64,000 nt of DNA. Source: Desulfobacterales bacterium. GTDB taxonomy: Bacteria; Desulfobacterota; Desulfobacteria; Desulfobacterales; Desulfosarcinaceae. Position 1 is the first letter of the stretch, and every line of letters begins with the position of its first letter. The translations under genes were made by a program, and so were the position numbers. Below are positions 15,535-24,712 of this stretch, in pieces. The stretch is from positions 1 to 64,000 of the forward strand of contig JACRDD010000045.1 of assembly GCA_016218685.1 (NCBI GenBank), given 5' to 3'. The notes under the pieces were generated by a model. It did no database searches. It was given only the letters and a program-made list of their open reading frames with translations, and had not been told where the DNA came from.

Positions 15535-16365
15535 ATGCGAAGCAAATCATGGTTGGCCATGTTCGTTGGGTCTGTCCTTGCAGTTGTGCTGCTTTCCGCG
15601 TCGGCGCCTGCCGCGGCGACACCGGACAAGGAAGACCCAACGGCCTGGCAATTCGCGATCACGCCCTACATCTGGCTGCCCAGTCTCAGCGGATCGATGA
15701 AACTGGAGCCTTCCGCCGGCGATGCCAGCGGAAACTTGGACAACAGTTCGGACAATTCCCTTGAAAATCTCGATTTTGTCGGCATGCTCGATCTTCAGGT
15801 GCGCAAGGGCCAATGGTCCTTGCTGGCCGATGTCATCTACCTGGACTTTTCGGACAACGGAACGGCTCAGTTTCCAGGGGCGCTTCCCGGAGGCGGCGAA
15901 TGGACGACCGCGGCCGATTGGCAGCTGCAAGCCCTTGTTTTTGAGTTCGCCGGAGCCTACTCCGTTTGGCGCGAGGGCGGTGGGAACCTCGATCTGCTGG
16001 CCGGCATCCGCTACACAACCCTTGAGGGCGAAGCATCGCTGGACATCGCCGGGCCCCTTCCCGACTGGGTACGTTCGCCAACCTATTCCAAAACTGAGAG
16101 TTACGTCGACCCGATCATTGGCCTCAGGGGGAATCTGGGGTTGGGCCAGAAGTGGTTTCTCCCCTACTACTTTGACGTGGGGGGCTTCGGTGTCGACGCC
16201 GACCTGACCCTGCAGGCCTTCGCAGGGATCGGCTACCATTTCGCCGATTGGTTTTCCACGGTGCTTGGCTATCGCTACTTGTACTATGATTTCGGCGGCG
16301 AGAGTGAACTGATGGAAGATTTGAGCCTCTACGGCGGGACCCTTGGGTTTAACTTCACCTTCTGA
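15535..16365 (+). CDS. Outer-membrane beta-barrel protein
   Basis: 276 aa with a signal peptide (SWLAMFVGSVLAVVLLSASA, cleavage near AAA-TPD). Alternating aromatic strands follow (WQFAITPYIWLPSLSGSMKL, FSTVLGYRYLYYDFGGESEL), and the protein ends in LGFNFTF with a terminal Phe, the usual barrel-assembly signal. AAAGGA lies 9 nt before the ATG. It follows the desulfinase-like gene directly, so a role in uptake of a hydrophobic aromatic substrate is possible, but nothing in the sequence identifies the cargo. Confidence 0.8.
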   Translation: MRSKSWLAMFVGSVLAVVLLSASAPAAATPDKEDPTAWQFAITPYIWLPSLSGSMKLEPSAGDASGNLDNSSDNSLENLDFVGMLDLQVRKGQWSLLADVIYLDFSDNGTAQFPGALPGGGEWTTAADWQLQALVFEFAGAYSVWREGGGNLDLLAGIRYTTLEGEASLDIAGPLPDWVRSPTYSKTESYVDPIIGLRGNLGLGQKWFLPYYFDVGGFGVDADLTLQAFAGIGYHFADWFSTVLGYRYLYYDFGGESELMEDLSLYGGTLGFNFTF

Positions 16366-16448
16366 GCAAGGGCCTGTCGTTTGCTGCGTTGCCGCGACGG
16401 CACGTTCCAATGGTGCGCCTGATAATAATATACTTTTGGGAGGACGTT

Positions 16449-17288
16449 ATGAAGGAGCTGAAAGAGAAGTCCAGTAAAGAAGCTAACCCGGCGGGCGCCG
16501 TCTGCTCCCGCCGGAGCGTGCTGCGGGGATCGGCCGCGCTCCTCGCTGGCGGCATCGCCGGTTTGGCGGGATGCGGCAAAAAAGAGCCGCAAGCGGCGCC
16601 GCCGCTGCCATGGAAGTGGACCAAGCTCGACCCCAACGAGGCCGGACGGCGCGCTTATCGAAACTATCTCACGAACAAAGGCTGAGGCAACGGCACGTGG
16701 CTGGGGGTCTCCAGCCTTCTGAAAGAACAAGTCGGTTATCCCTGGACGACCTTGCCGGACTTCATGTTCGAACATGCCGGGCAAGGCTACGCCGCGCACG
16801 GCACCCTGTGCGGCGCCCTGGGTGTCTCCTCGTACCTTATCAATATGGTCGTTTATGACGAAAAGCACAGCTATTCAGCGTTGATCGACCGCTTGTTCTG
16901 GTGGTACGCCCAAATGGAGTTCCCCACCGAACGCTTCGACGATATCTCTGCATGTCCCAAGCAGGTCAAGGCCCAGGCAATGACCCCCCTGTGCCACACC
17001 TCGGTTTCCAAATGGACCCTGGCCGCCGGCACCGAGGTCACTTCCAAGGAGAAATACGAACGCTGCGCCAAGGTGGCCGGGGAGGTCACCTACACCGTGG
17101 TGCATGCCCTCAATGAATACTTCGAGGGAAAGTGGAAGCCCGCCATATGGACGCCCTCCAAGGAGACCACCCACTGCATCGAGTGCCACGGTCCCGAAAG
17201 CTACGGACGCTATGCGGACGGCATGAACCAGCAGCAGGGCCATATGGAGTGCCTGCTCTGCCATGACGACCACATGAAGGATGAGTAG
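16449..17288 (+). CDS. Split-Soret-type dihaem cytochrome with predicted selenocysteine (C_GCAxxG_C_C family)
   Basis: A single gene read through an in-frame TGA at 16683-16685 (residue 79 of 279). The first part has a twin-arginine lipoprotein signal (SRRSVLRGSAALLAGGIAGL then AGC). The second contains QGYAAHGTLCGALGVSSYLI, typical of the C_GCAxxG_C_C/split-Soret family, and two haem-binding motifs, CIECH (Cys243-His247) and CLLCH (Cys268-His272). The TGA stands in KG-U-GNGTWLGVSSLLKEQVG, where relatives have a conserved Cys. A perfect 6-bp hairpin follows the TGA. Frame, codon use and family similarity continue across the TGA, so two separate genes are unlikely. A periplasmic electron carrier beside formate dehydrogenase is the natural role. 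Confidence 0.83.
16683..16716 (+). promoter_or_regulatory. UGA codon with bacterial SECIS-like hairpin (split-Soret cytochrome)
   Basis: The TGA at 16683 is followed by GGCTGG (16699-16704), loop GGGTCT, CCAGCC (16711-16716): a perfect stem whose apical loop carries GGTCT, as in the E. coli fdhF element. The loop begins 19 nt after the UGA, inside the window accepted for SelB-dependent recoding. Confidence 0.75.
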
Positions 17289-17334
17289 CCCGGTTCGGTC
17301 ATGAGCTGAAAACCAATGTTGGAGGATAACTGTA

Positions 17335-20300
17335 ATGAAGATCACCCGTAGAGAATTTCTCCAGATATCAGGCACCGCGGCGGCCGGCACGCTCTTCATG
17401 GGCGGGCTGGGCTTCGACCTGTCCGCGGCCCAAACCTACGCCGAGACGCTGCGGATCAAGGGCGCCCGAGAGACCACCACCATCTGCTGCTACTGTTCGG
17501 TGGGCTGCGGCATCATCGTGCATACCCAGGAGGGCCGGGTGATCAACACCGAGGGCGACCCCGAGCATCCCATCAACGAAGGCGCGCTGTGTTCCAAGGG
17601 GGCCTCGCTCTCCCAGGTGGTCAACAACCCCAGCCGCTTGCAAAAGCCGCTCTACCGCGCACCGAAATCCGCCGAGTGGCAGGAAGTCGATTGGGAGTGG
17701 GCCCTGGACCGCATCGCCCGGCATGTCAAGGATGCCCGGGACCGGACCTTCAAGACCCATACGACGGTCAACGAGCGGCAGTTCGTGGTGAACCGGGCCG
17801 AAGGCATCGCCCATGTGGGCAGCGCGGCCCTGGACAACGAAGAGTGCTACCTTGTTCAGAAGCTGGTGCGCTCCTGGGGGCTGGTGCATGTGGAACATCA
17901 GGCCCGGCTCTGACACTCCGCCACAGTTGCGGCTCTGGCAGAGTCGTTCGGTCGCGGGGCAATGACGAACCACTGGATCGATCTGAAGAACGCGGATGTG
18001 ATCCTCGTGATGGGCGCCAACCCGGCCTGCAACCACCCCATCTCCATGAAGTGGATCATGAAGGCCAAACAAAAGGGGGCTACGCTGATCTGCGTGGACC
18101 CGCGCTTTACCCAGACCGCGGCGGTAGCGGACCTGTATGCGCCGTTGCGTTCGGGCACCGACATCGCTTTTCTGGGCGGCATGATCCGCTACCTGCTGGA
18201 GAACGATCTGTACTTCAAGGAGTATGTCGTCGACTACACCGACGCGCCATTTCTGGTCCACGCGGACTTTAAAATGCCGGGCGAGCTCGACGGTATTTTT
18301 TCCGGGTACGATGCCGAGACATCCAAATACGACCGCAAGACCTGGGCCTTTCAGCTCGACGCGAGCGGCGTGCCCCGAAAGGACCCGACCCTGGCCAATC
18401 CCCAGTGCGTCTTTCAGTTGCTCAAGAAGCACTACGCCCGCTACACCCTGGACCAGGTCAGCCAGATCACCGGCACGCCCAAGGACAAACTCGAAGCGGT
18501 TTACAAAGCCATGGGCGCCACCGGACGGCCCGACCGGGTCGCCACCGGCTGCTACGCCATGGGCTGGACCCAGCACACGGTGGGCGTGCAGAATATCCGC
18601 GCCTTTACCATCATCCAATTGCTGCTGGGCAACATGGGCATGGCGGGCGGCGGCGTCAACGCCATGCGCGGGGAGGGCAATGTGCAGGGCTCCACGGATT
18701 ACGGCCTGCTCTTCCACATCCTGCCCGGTTACCTGCCCACGCCCTCGGCCGCCCTGGTGGCCCTGAAAGACTATGTCGCCAAGCACACGCCCGTGACCAA
18801 GGAGCCCCGGAGTGTCAACTGGTGGGGCAACCGCGGCAAATACATCACCAGCTATCTAAAAGCGCTCTATGGCGCGCAGGCCACCCCGGCCAACGACTTC
18901 GGCTACGCCTGGCTGCCCAAGCTGGACGAAGGCATGCAGGCTTCGTGGCTGGCGCTTTTCGCCCGCATGTACCGCGGGCAGTTCGAAGGCTTCTTCGCCT
19001 GGGGCATGAACCCGGCCTGCTCCAGCCCCGGCGCCGGCAAGGTGCGCGAGGCCCTGGGCAAGCTCAAGTGGATGGTCAACGTCAATCTCTACGACAACGA
19101 GACCGCTTCGTTCTGGCGCGGGCCGGGCATGGCGCCCGAAACCATCGAGACCGAAGTCTTCGTGCTGCCCTGCTGTTCTTCCATCGAAAAGGAGGGCAGC
19201 ATTTCCAACTCCAGCCGCCTGGCCCAGTGGCGCTACAAGGCCATCGAGCCCCTCGGCCAGGCCATGCCCGATGCGGAGATCCTCAACGAACTCTACTTCC
19301 GGGTGAAAGCCCTCTATCGAAAAGAAAAGGGGGCCTTTCCCGATCCCATCGTGAAGCTCACCTGGGACTATGGCGAGCCGGACCGCCAGGGCAAGATCAA
19401 ACACCTGGACATCGGCAAGGTGGCCCGGGAGATCAACGGCTATTTTCAGGAAGATGTCTACGACACCAAAACCAGCCCGCCCCAATTGATCGGCAAAAAA
19501 GGCGATCTGGTGCCCAACTTCGTGAGCCTGCGCGACGATGGCACGACCTCCAGCGGCAACTGGCTCTACTGCGGCAGTTACACCCTCAAAGAGGGCAAGC
19601 CGGTCAACATGATGGCCCGCCGGGGAAAAGCGGACCCGACCGGTCTGGGGCTCTATCCCGACTGGGCCTGGGCCTGGCCGGTCAACCGGCGCATCATTTA
19701 TAACCGCGCCTCGGTCGACCCCCAGGGCAAGCCCTGGGACCCCCAGCGGCCCCTGCTGCAATGGCGCCCGGCAGACCCGGCCGCCAAAAAGCCCGGCGCC
19801 TGGCAAGGCGATATTCCCGACGGTCCGGCGCCGCCCCTGGCCGCAAAGGAGGGCAAACTGCCCTTTATCATGAAGCCGCTGGGCGTGGGAGCGATCTTCG
19901 GTGCAGGGCTGGGCGATGGTCCCTTGCCGGAGCACTACGAACCGCTCGAGAGCCCGGTTCCGGCCAACCCCCTGTCCAAACAGCACCGGGTCAATCCCAC
20001 CCTCCCCATCGCCAAGCTGCAGGCCATGGCCAAGGACCCGGATTTTCTCTTTGCCTTCGATAAGGAGCGCTACCCCTACGTGGCGACCACCTACCGCGTC
20101 AGCGAACACTGGCAGACCGGCGTCATGACCCGCCACCTGCCCTGGCTGCTCGAGATGCAGCCCCAGATGTTCGTGGAAATGAACCCCCAACTGGCCGCGG
20201 AAAAGGGCATCGCCAAAGGGGACATGGTGACGGTGAGCTCGGCCCGGGGGCAGCTGACGTGCGTGGCCATCGTGACCGAGCGCTTCCAGCCGTTTACGAT

Positions 20301-20523
20301 CATGGAGACCAAGGTCCACCTGGTGGGTCTGCCCTGGTGTTTCGGCTGGCAGTTTCCCGGCGACGGCAGCGGCGGGGACAGCGCCAATCTGCTCACGCCC
20401 TTTCTGGGCGACCCCAACACCTTGATTCCCGAATCCAAGGCGTTCATGGTCGACATCGCCAAGGCGCCCCAGGCGCCGGCGCCCAAACCGGCCGCGCCAA
20501 CCACCACCCCAGGGAGGAGCTAA
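17335..20523 (+). CDS. Periplasmic selenocysteine formate dehydrogenase, alpha (Mo/W-bisMGD) subunit
   Basis: Oxidises formate to CO2 in the periplasm. It is one gene of 1062 codons with an in-frame TGA at 17911-17913 (residue 193). A Tat signal (TRREFLQISGTAAAG) is followed by a [4Fe-4S] site (CCYCSVGCGIIV ... GALCSKG). The active-site stretch is EHQARL-U-HSATVAALAESF then GRGAMTNHW, the invariant sequence of Sec-containing FdnG/FdoG-type enzymes. The C-terminal molybdopterin-binding domain includes FVEMNPQLAAEKGIAKGDMV and PWCFGWQFPGDGSGGDSANL. It is followed at once by the Fe-S subunit and FdhE. No membrane cytochrome subunit is encoded here, so electrons probably pass to periplasmic cytochromes c. 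Confidence 0.96.
17911..17939 (+). promoter_or_regulatory. UGA codon with SECIS-like hairpin (formate dehydrogenase)
   Basis: After the TGA, GCCACAG (17920-17926) pairs with CTCTGGC (17933-17939), with one C-C mismatch, around the loop TTGCGG. Position and size fit a bacterial SECIS element, though the loop differs from that of the cytochrome gene upstream. Confidence 0.65.
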
Positions 20524-20528
20524 CCGAT

Positions 20529-21218
20529 ATGGCAGGCAAGACTTTTTTCATCGACACCACCGTGTGCACGGCATGCCGGGGCTGCCAGAGCGCCTGTAAA
20601 CAGTGGAACCAGAACCCGGTCGCGCCGACGCGCCAGCAGGGCACCTATCAGAATCCGCCCGATCTGGCGGCCGGGACCTTCAAACTGGTGCGCTTCAGCG
20701 AAGCCGGCATGGCCGCGGGCGGGCCACCGCGCTGGTACTTCTTCCCCGACCAGTGCCGGCACTGCCTCTATCCGCCCTGCAAAATGACGGCAGATAAAAA
20801 AGCCAAGGGCGCGGCGCGCATCGATTCGCGCACCCGGGCCATCGTCTTCGACCCCACGGTGAAGTTGACCCCGACCGATTTCGAAGCGATCCGCCAATCG
20901 TGTCCCTATGACATTCCCCGCTACGATACCCGGAGCGGCGGCATGACCAAGTGCACCATGTGCATCGACCGGCTCGGCGAGGGCCTGCAGCCGGCCTGCG
21001 TCAAGACCTGCCCCACGGGCGCCATGAACTTCGGCGAACGCGACGAGCTCCTGAAACTGGCCGAAACCCGGCTGCAGGCGGTGAAAATAAACCATCCGGG
21101 GGCCGCGCTGATCAACGCCGACGAAGTGCGGGTGATCTTCCTGGTCACGGATGATCCGGCCAAGTATCACCGCTTTGCCGCTGGTGGAAACAACCCGAAA
21201 AGCGCGGTGGGCCGATGA
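20529..21218 (+). CDS. Formate dehydrogenase beta subunit, four-cluster ferredoxin
   Basis: 229-aa electron-transfer subunit with sixteen-cysteine ferredoxin motifs: CTACRGCQSAC (Cys13, 16, 19, 23), CRHCLYPPC, CTMC and CVKTCPTGA. It lacks its own signal peptide, as usual for subunits exported with the Tat-signal-bearing alpha subunit. It also lacks the C-terminal membrane anchor of FdnH, which suits a soluble periplasmic enzyme. The ribosome site GGGAGGAG overlaps the end of the alpha gene, and its stop overlaps the fdhE start (ATGA). Confidence 0.93.
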   Translation: MAGKTFFIDTTVCTACRGCQSACKQWNQNPVAPTRQQGTYQNPPDLAAGTFKLVRFSEAGMAAGGPPRWYFFPDQCRHCLYPPCKMTADKKAKGAARIDSRTRAIVFDPTVKLTPTDFEAIRQSCPYDIPRYDTRSGGMTKCTMCIDRLGEGLQPACVKTCPTGAMNFGERDELLKLAETRLQAVKINHPGAALINADEVRVIFLVTDDPAKYHRFAAGGNNPKSAVGR

Positions 21219-22090
21219 CCATGGAGAAGCCACTGGAAGCATTACGGCGGCGGGCGCGACAGCTTGCGGAAAAAAGGCCCGGCTACGGCGAGCTCCTGGC
21301 CTTCTACGTCAACGTCCGGCAAGCCCAGATGGCCTCGCGGGCCTCGGTGCGGATCGATCCCGCGGCGCTGGAAAAACGGCTGCGCGACCGCCCGGCCCAG
21401 GCGGATGTCGCGCTGCTGGGCAAAGCCGATTTTCCCGTGGATGTCGCTGCGTCCAGGGAGTTGTTTCATGCGCTGTGCCGCATCGGCCGAACCGCCAATC
21501 CCCATTTGGCCCTGCAGGCGGAAAAGGCCGATGCATATTTCAAGGCCCACCCCGACGAGCTGAAGCCATGCTTGACCGGGGCGACCGATGCCCAGGCTTC
21601 GGCACAGGCGGCCGCCGACCCGGGGTTGGCCCCGCAGGTGCTCGCCTTCCTGATCCGCAACAGCACCCGGCCGTCGCTGGAGGCCAGCTCGGCAAAGCTC
21701 AGCACGGCCATCGACCTCGAAACCTGGCGCCAATGCCACTGCCCTGTCTGCGGCGGCCCACCCGGCTTGAATCTGCTGCGCGGCGAAGGGGGTAAGCGCT
21801 ACAGCCTCTGCTCCAATTGCGGTTGCCAATGGCGCATCGATCGGTTATCCTGCGCGATCTGCGGCAACCGGGAGCAAGGGCAGTTGAACTACTTCCATGC
21901 CGAGGGGGAAGCGGCCTGCCGCATCGACCTGTGCGACCGCTGTCATCACTATGTCAAGACCATCGATGAGCGCATCCTGGAAACCTGCGATCCGGAACTG
22001 GAAGATCTGGCCACGCCGCACCTCGATCTGCTGGCGGCGGAAAGAGGGTTTACGCGCGCGGCGCCGAACCCCTGGACCGGCGGAAGATGA
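21215..22090 (+). CDS. fdhE: Formate dehydrogenase accessory protein FdhE
   Basis: A 291-aa cytoplasmic chaperone needed for activity of Tat-exported formate dehydrogenases. The C-terminal half holds four CxxC pairs in order: CPVCGG, CSNCGC, CAICGN and CDRCHHYVKTID, the family's rubredoxin-like iron site. Its start overlaps the beta-subunit stop, so the subunits and their maturation factor are translated together. Confidence 0.93.
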   Translation: MTMEKPLEALRRRARQLAEKRPGYGELLAFYVNVRQAQMASRASVRIDPAALEKRLRDRPAQADVALLGKADFPVDVAASRELFHALCRIGRTANPHLALQAEKADAYFKAHPDELKPCLTGATDAQASAQAAADPGLAPQVLAFLIRNSTRPSLEASSAKLSTAIDLETWRQCHCPVCGGPPGLNLLRGEGGKRYSLCSNCGCQWRIDRLSCAICGNREQGQLNYFHAEGEAACRIDLCDRCHHYVKTIDERILETCDPELEDLATPHLDLLAAERGFTRAAPNPWTGGR

Positions 22091-22158
22091 TTTTTACCGG
22101 CGGAAGGTCGCAGCACATCCCGCGACCCCGTCACCACCCAATAAAAGGAGAAGATATA

Positions 22159-22779
22159 ATGAAAAAAGTATGGAGCAAAAAGGCATTGGTCGGGCTGCTG
22201 GCATTGACGGCAATTTTTACGGTCACTGCCTGCCAGTCGGCCCCCCAGGCGCCGCCGGCCCCCGAGACCTCCAGCGCGAGCGCTTTTAAGCAAGGTGTGC
22301 CGGGCGGCATCGTGGTCAACACCACCAAGGTGAGCGCCAGGGTCACGGCCATCGACTACGCCAAGCGCGAAGTCACGCTGCAGGTAGCCGAGGGCGAACC
22401 CTTCACGGTGAAGGTCGGTCCGGCGGCGGTCAACTTCGACCAGGTCAAGAAGGGCGACCTGGTCAACCTCACCTTGACCGAAGAGATGGTGGTTACGCTC
22501 GACGATGCACAAGCGCCCCAGGGGCAAGGCTCGGCGAGCATGGTGGCCCTGGCGCCCAAGGGGGCCCAGCCGGGGGGCTTGATGGCGCAAACCCATCAGA
22601 TCGTCGGCACGGTCACCTCCATCGACCTGATGAAACACACCGCCACCCTGCGTTTCGAGGATGGAACCACCAAGACTTTCCAGGTACGTGAGGATGTGGA
22701 CTTGGGCAAGCACAAGGCGGGCGAGCGGGTGGTCTTCCGGGTCACGGAAATGATCGCGCTCAGCATCGAGAAGCCATGA
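22159..22779 (+). CDS. Lipoprotein of unknown function with repeated OB-like segments
   Basis: 206 aa with a lipoprotein signal (ALVGLLALTAIFTVTAC, Cys25). It contains two similar blocks: VSARVTAIDYAKREVTLQV near residue 60 and QIVGTVTSIDLMKHTATLRF near 150. This looks like an internally duplicated beta-barrel fold of the kind seen in small periplasmic proteins. I do not recognise a named family. AAGGAG sits 8 nt before the ATG. A decayed copy of its last 50 codons lies at 1899-2030. It is followed by a barrel gene 68 nt downstream. Confidence 0.75.
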   Translation: MKKVWSKKALVGLLALTAIFTVTACQSAPQAPPAPETSSASAFKQGVPGGIVVNTTKVSARVTAIDYAKREVTLQVAEGEPFTVKVGPAAVNFDQVKKGDLVNLTLTEEMVVTLDDAQAPQGQGSASMVALAPKGAQPGGLMAQTHQIVGTVTSIDLMKHTATLRFEDGTTKTFQVREDVDLGKHKAGERVVFRVTEMIALSIEKP

Positions 22780-22847
22780 GCAAAGCCAATAAAGGCCAGT
22801 ACCGCCTCAACCGAAAGGGGGTCAACCCATAGCCGAAAGGGAAGAAA

Positions 22848-23702
22848 ATGAAATCAAGGATCATCGCCTGCTTGGTATTGCTGGCGGCGGCGCTTTTCCA
22901 ACTGTTGCCGCCGCGGGCTATGGCGGAGGAAAAAGCCGCGGCCGAAGCCCCTTGGGAAAAGTTCGGCGTCAACCTTGGCCTGTTCGCCTCGGCCACCTCC
23001 AGCGGGTTTCGCATCGGCAGCGGTGTGGGCGTGAGCGTGGATGTGGAGGAGGCCCTGGGCTTGGATTCTTCCACCCTTGCGTTTCGGGCCGATGCCCTGT
23101 GGCGCTTTACCCAAAACCGGCGCCATCGACTGGATTTCACCTGGTTCTCCATCCACCGGGATGGACACAAACAGATCGGACAAGACATCACCATCGAAGA
23201 CTCGAATGGCGAGGAGGTCACCATCCCGGCCGGCACCACCGTCGAGGGCCACTTCGATCTGGACATTTACGAACTGGCCTACAGTTATTCCTTCTTCCAG
23301 GATGAGCGCGTGGATCTGGCGGCCAGCCTGGGCCTTTACGTCATGCCCATGGATTTCGGCTTGAGCGCCACCGGCCTGGTGAACGAATCGGGCTCCCAGG
23401 ATTTCACCGCTCCTCTGCCGGTGGTGGGGTTGCGCATGGATTTTGCCCTGACGCCCCAATGGTTCATTCGGTCGGGGACCCAGGTCTTCTATGCGGAGTA
23501 TGAAAGCTTCAAGGGAGGCGTGTTGAATTTCCACGCCGCCGTGGAGTACAACCCCTGGTCCCATGTGGGGTTGGGCTTGGGCTTCGACACCTTGAACATC
23601 CACCTGGAAGCCGATGGCGAGGATTATCCCGCCGTCGATCTCAGGGGCGAGGTGGACTTCAACTACACCGGGGTGCAGCTCTACGCGCGGGTATTTTTCT
23701 AA
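22848..23702 (+). CDS. Outer-membrane beta-barrel protein
   Basis: 284 aa with a signal peptide (IIACLVLLAAALFQLLPPRA, cleavage after AMA). Amphipathic strands follow (RHRLDFTWFSIHRDGHKQIG, ELAYSYSFFQDERVDLAASL), and the end is VQLYARVFF with C-terminal Phe. It is not closely similar by eye to the barrel at 15535. The neighbours (lipoprotein upstream, DUF4105 and esterase-like lipoprotein downstream, all within a few nucleotides) suggest an envelope operon. No ligand is evident. Confidence 0.8.
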   Translation: MKSRIIACLVLLAAALFQLLPPRAMAEEKAAAEAPWEKFGVNLGLFASATSSGFRIGSGVGVSVDVEEALGLDSSTLAFRADALWRFTQNRRHRLDFTWFSIHRDGHKQIGQDITIEDSNGEEVTIPAGTTVEGHFDLDIYELAYSYSFFQDERVDLAASLGLYVMPMDFGLSATGLVNESGSQDFTAPLPVVGLRMDFALTPQWFIRSGTQVFYAEYESFKGGVLNFHAAVEYNPWSHVGLGLGFDTLNIHLEADGEDYPAVDLRGEVDFNYTGVQLYARVFF

Positions 23703-23716
23703 TACGCGAGGATCTT

Positions 23717-24700
23717 ATGCGGTTGATAGGGAATGTTCTTCTTTGGGTGCTTTTGATCCTCATGGCGGCCTGGGCCGTCCTGGCCATTTACTTCGCCGAT
23801 CTGCCGGCCGCCTTGCGCTATGTCGGCGCCGTCCTCTTCGTGGCGGCCTCGGCCGCCGCGCTGCTCCTGGTGCGGCCCAAGCGCAAGGCCGTGGCGGCTT
23901 TTCTGGGCCTGTTCGCCGTGGTGCTCGTCGGGTGGCTGGCCCTGCCGCCCTCCAACAACCGCACCTGGCAGCCAGATGTGGCCGTGCTGCCGTACAGCAC
24001 CGTGCAGGGCGATGCGATCACGGTGCACAACATCCGCAACTGCGACTACCGCACGGAGACCGACTACACCGTGCGCTATTACGACAAGACCTATCGTCTT
24101 TCCCAACTGCGCAGTTTCGATCTCTTCCTGAGCGACTGGGGTTTAAAGAGCATCGTCCACACCCTGGTCAGCTTCGGCTTCGAGGATGGCAGCTACCTGT
24201 GCATCTCCATTGAAACCCGCAAGGAGGTGGGCGAGGCGTACTCCAACCTGAAAGGTTTTTTCCGGCAGTACGAACTCACCTACGTGGTGGGTGACGAACG
24301 CGATCTGATCCGTTTGCGGACCAACTACCGCAAGGGTGAAACAGTCTACCTCTACCGGTTGATCGGTTCGTCCAGGGAGGTGGCGCGGCAGATCTTCCTG
24401 GATTACCTGCGCTGCATCAACGGCCTCAAGACACAACCCGAGTGGTACAACGCCTTGACCGGCAACTGCACCACCGAAATCCGCGGCCACACGCGGCCCT
24501 ATGCCGGCAAGGTGCTTTGGGACTGGCGCATATTGGCCAATGGCTATATAGACGAAATGGCCTATGAAGTCGGGGTGCTGGATCGCTCCCTGCCCTTCGA
24601 GGTGTTGAAACCCAAAAGCATCATCAATGCAAAGGCCCTGGCGGCGGACCAGGACCCGGAATTTTCCAAACGCATCCGGGAAGGGCTGCCGGGCATGTAG
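23717..24700 (+). CDS. DUF4105-domain membrane protein
   Basis: 327 aa. Two or three N-terminal transmembrane helices (NVLLWVLLILMAAWAVLAIY, YVGAVLFVAASAAALLLV, AAFLGLFAVVLVGWLALP) precede a periplasmic DUF4105 domain (Lnb N-terminal type) with VHNIRNCDYRTETDYTVRYY and ALTGNCTTEIRGHTRPY. The conserved Cys in GNCTTE and the His residues fit the NlpC/P60-like architecture proposed for this domain. An enzymatic role on lipids or peptidoglycan is possible but unproven. Confidence 0.85.
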   Translation: MRLIGNVLLWVLLILMAAWAVLAIYFADLPAALRYVGAVLFVAASAAALLLVRPKRKAVAAFLGLFAVVLVGWLALPPSNNRTWQPDVAVLPYSTVQGDAITVHNIRNCDYRTETDYTVRYYDKTYRLSQLRSFDLFLSDWGLKSIVHTLVSFGFEDGSYLCISIETRKEVGEAYSNLKGFFRQYELTYVVGDERDLIRLRTNYRKGETVYLYRLIGSSREVARQIFLDYLRCINGLKTQPEWYNALTGNCTTEIRGHTRPYAGKVLWDWRILANGYIDEMAYEVGVLDRSLPFEVLKPKSIINAKALAADQDPEFSKRIREGLPGM

Positions 24701-24712
24701 GGGAGTTTGGTT

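Noticed and set aside
16390-16402. TGCCG-CGA-CGGCA as a third site for the sigma-54 activator
   Set aside because: Half-sites match, but the spacer is 3 bp rather than 6 and no -24/-12 element with correct spacing lies downstream.
16449-17288. A short Tat lipoprotein plus a separate cytochrome starting near 16752
   Set aside because: A start at 16752 would begin inside the conserved family region (before QGYAAHGTLCGALG) without a ribosome site, and the stub alone has no function; read-through with a SECIS-like stem explains both.
17335-20523. Formate dehydrogenase alpha as two genes or a pseudogene broken by a nonsense codon
   Set aside because: The TGA sits at the invariant selenocysteine position and is followed by a hairpin; downstream sequence is fully conserved.
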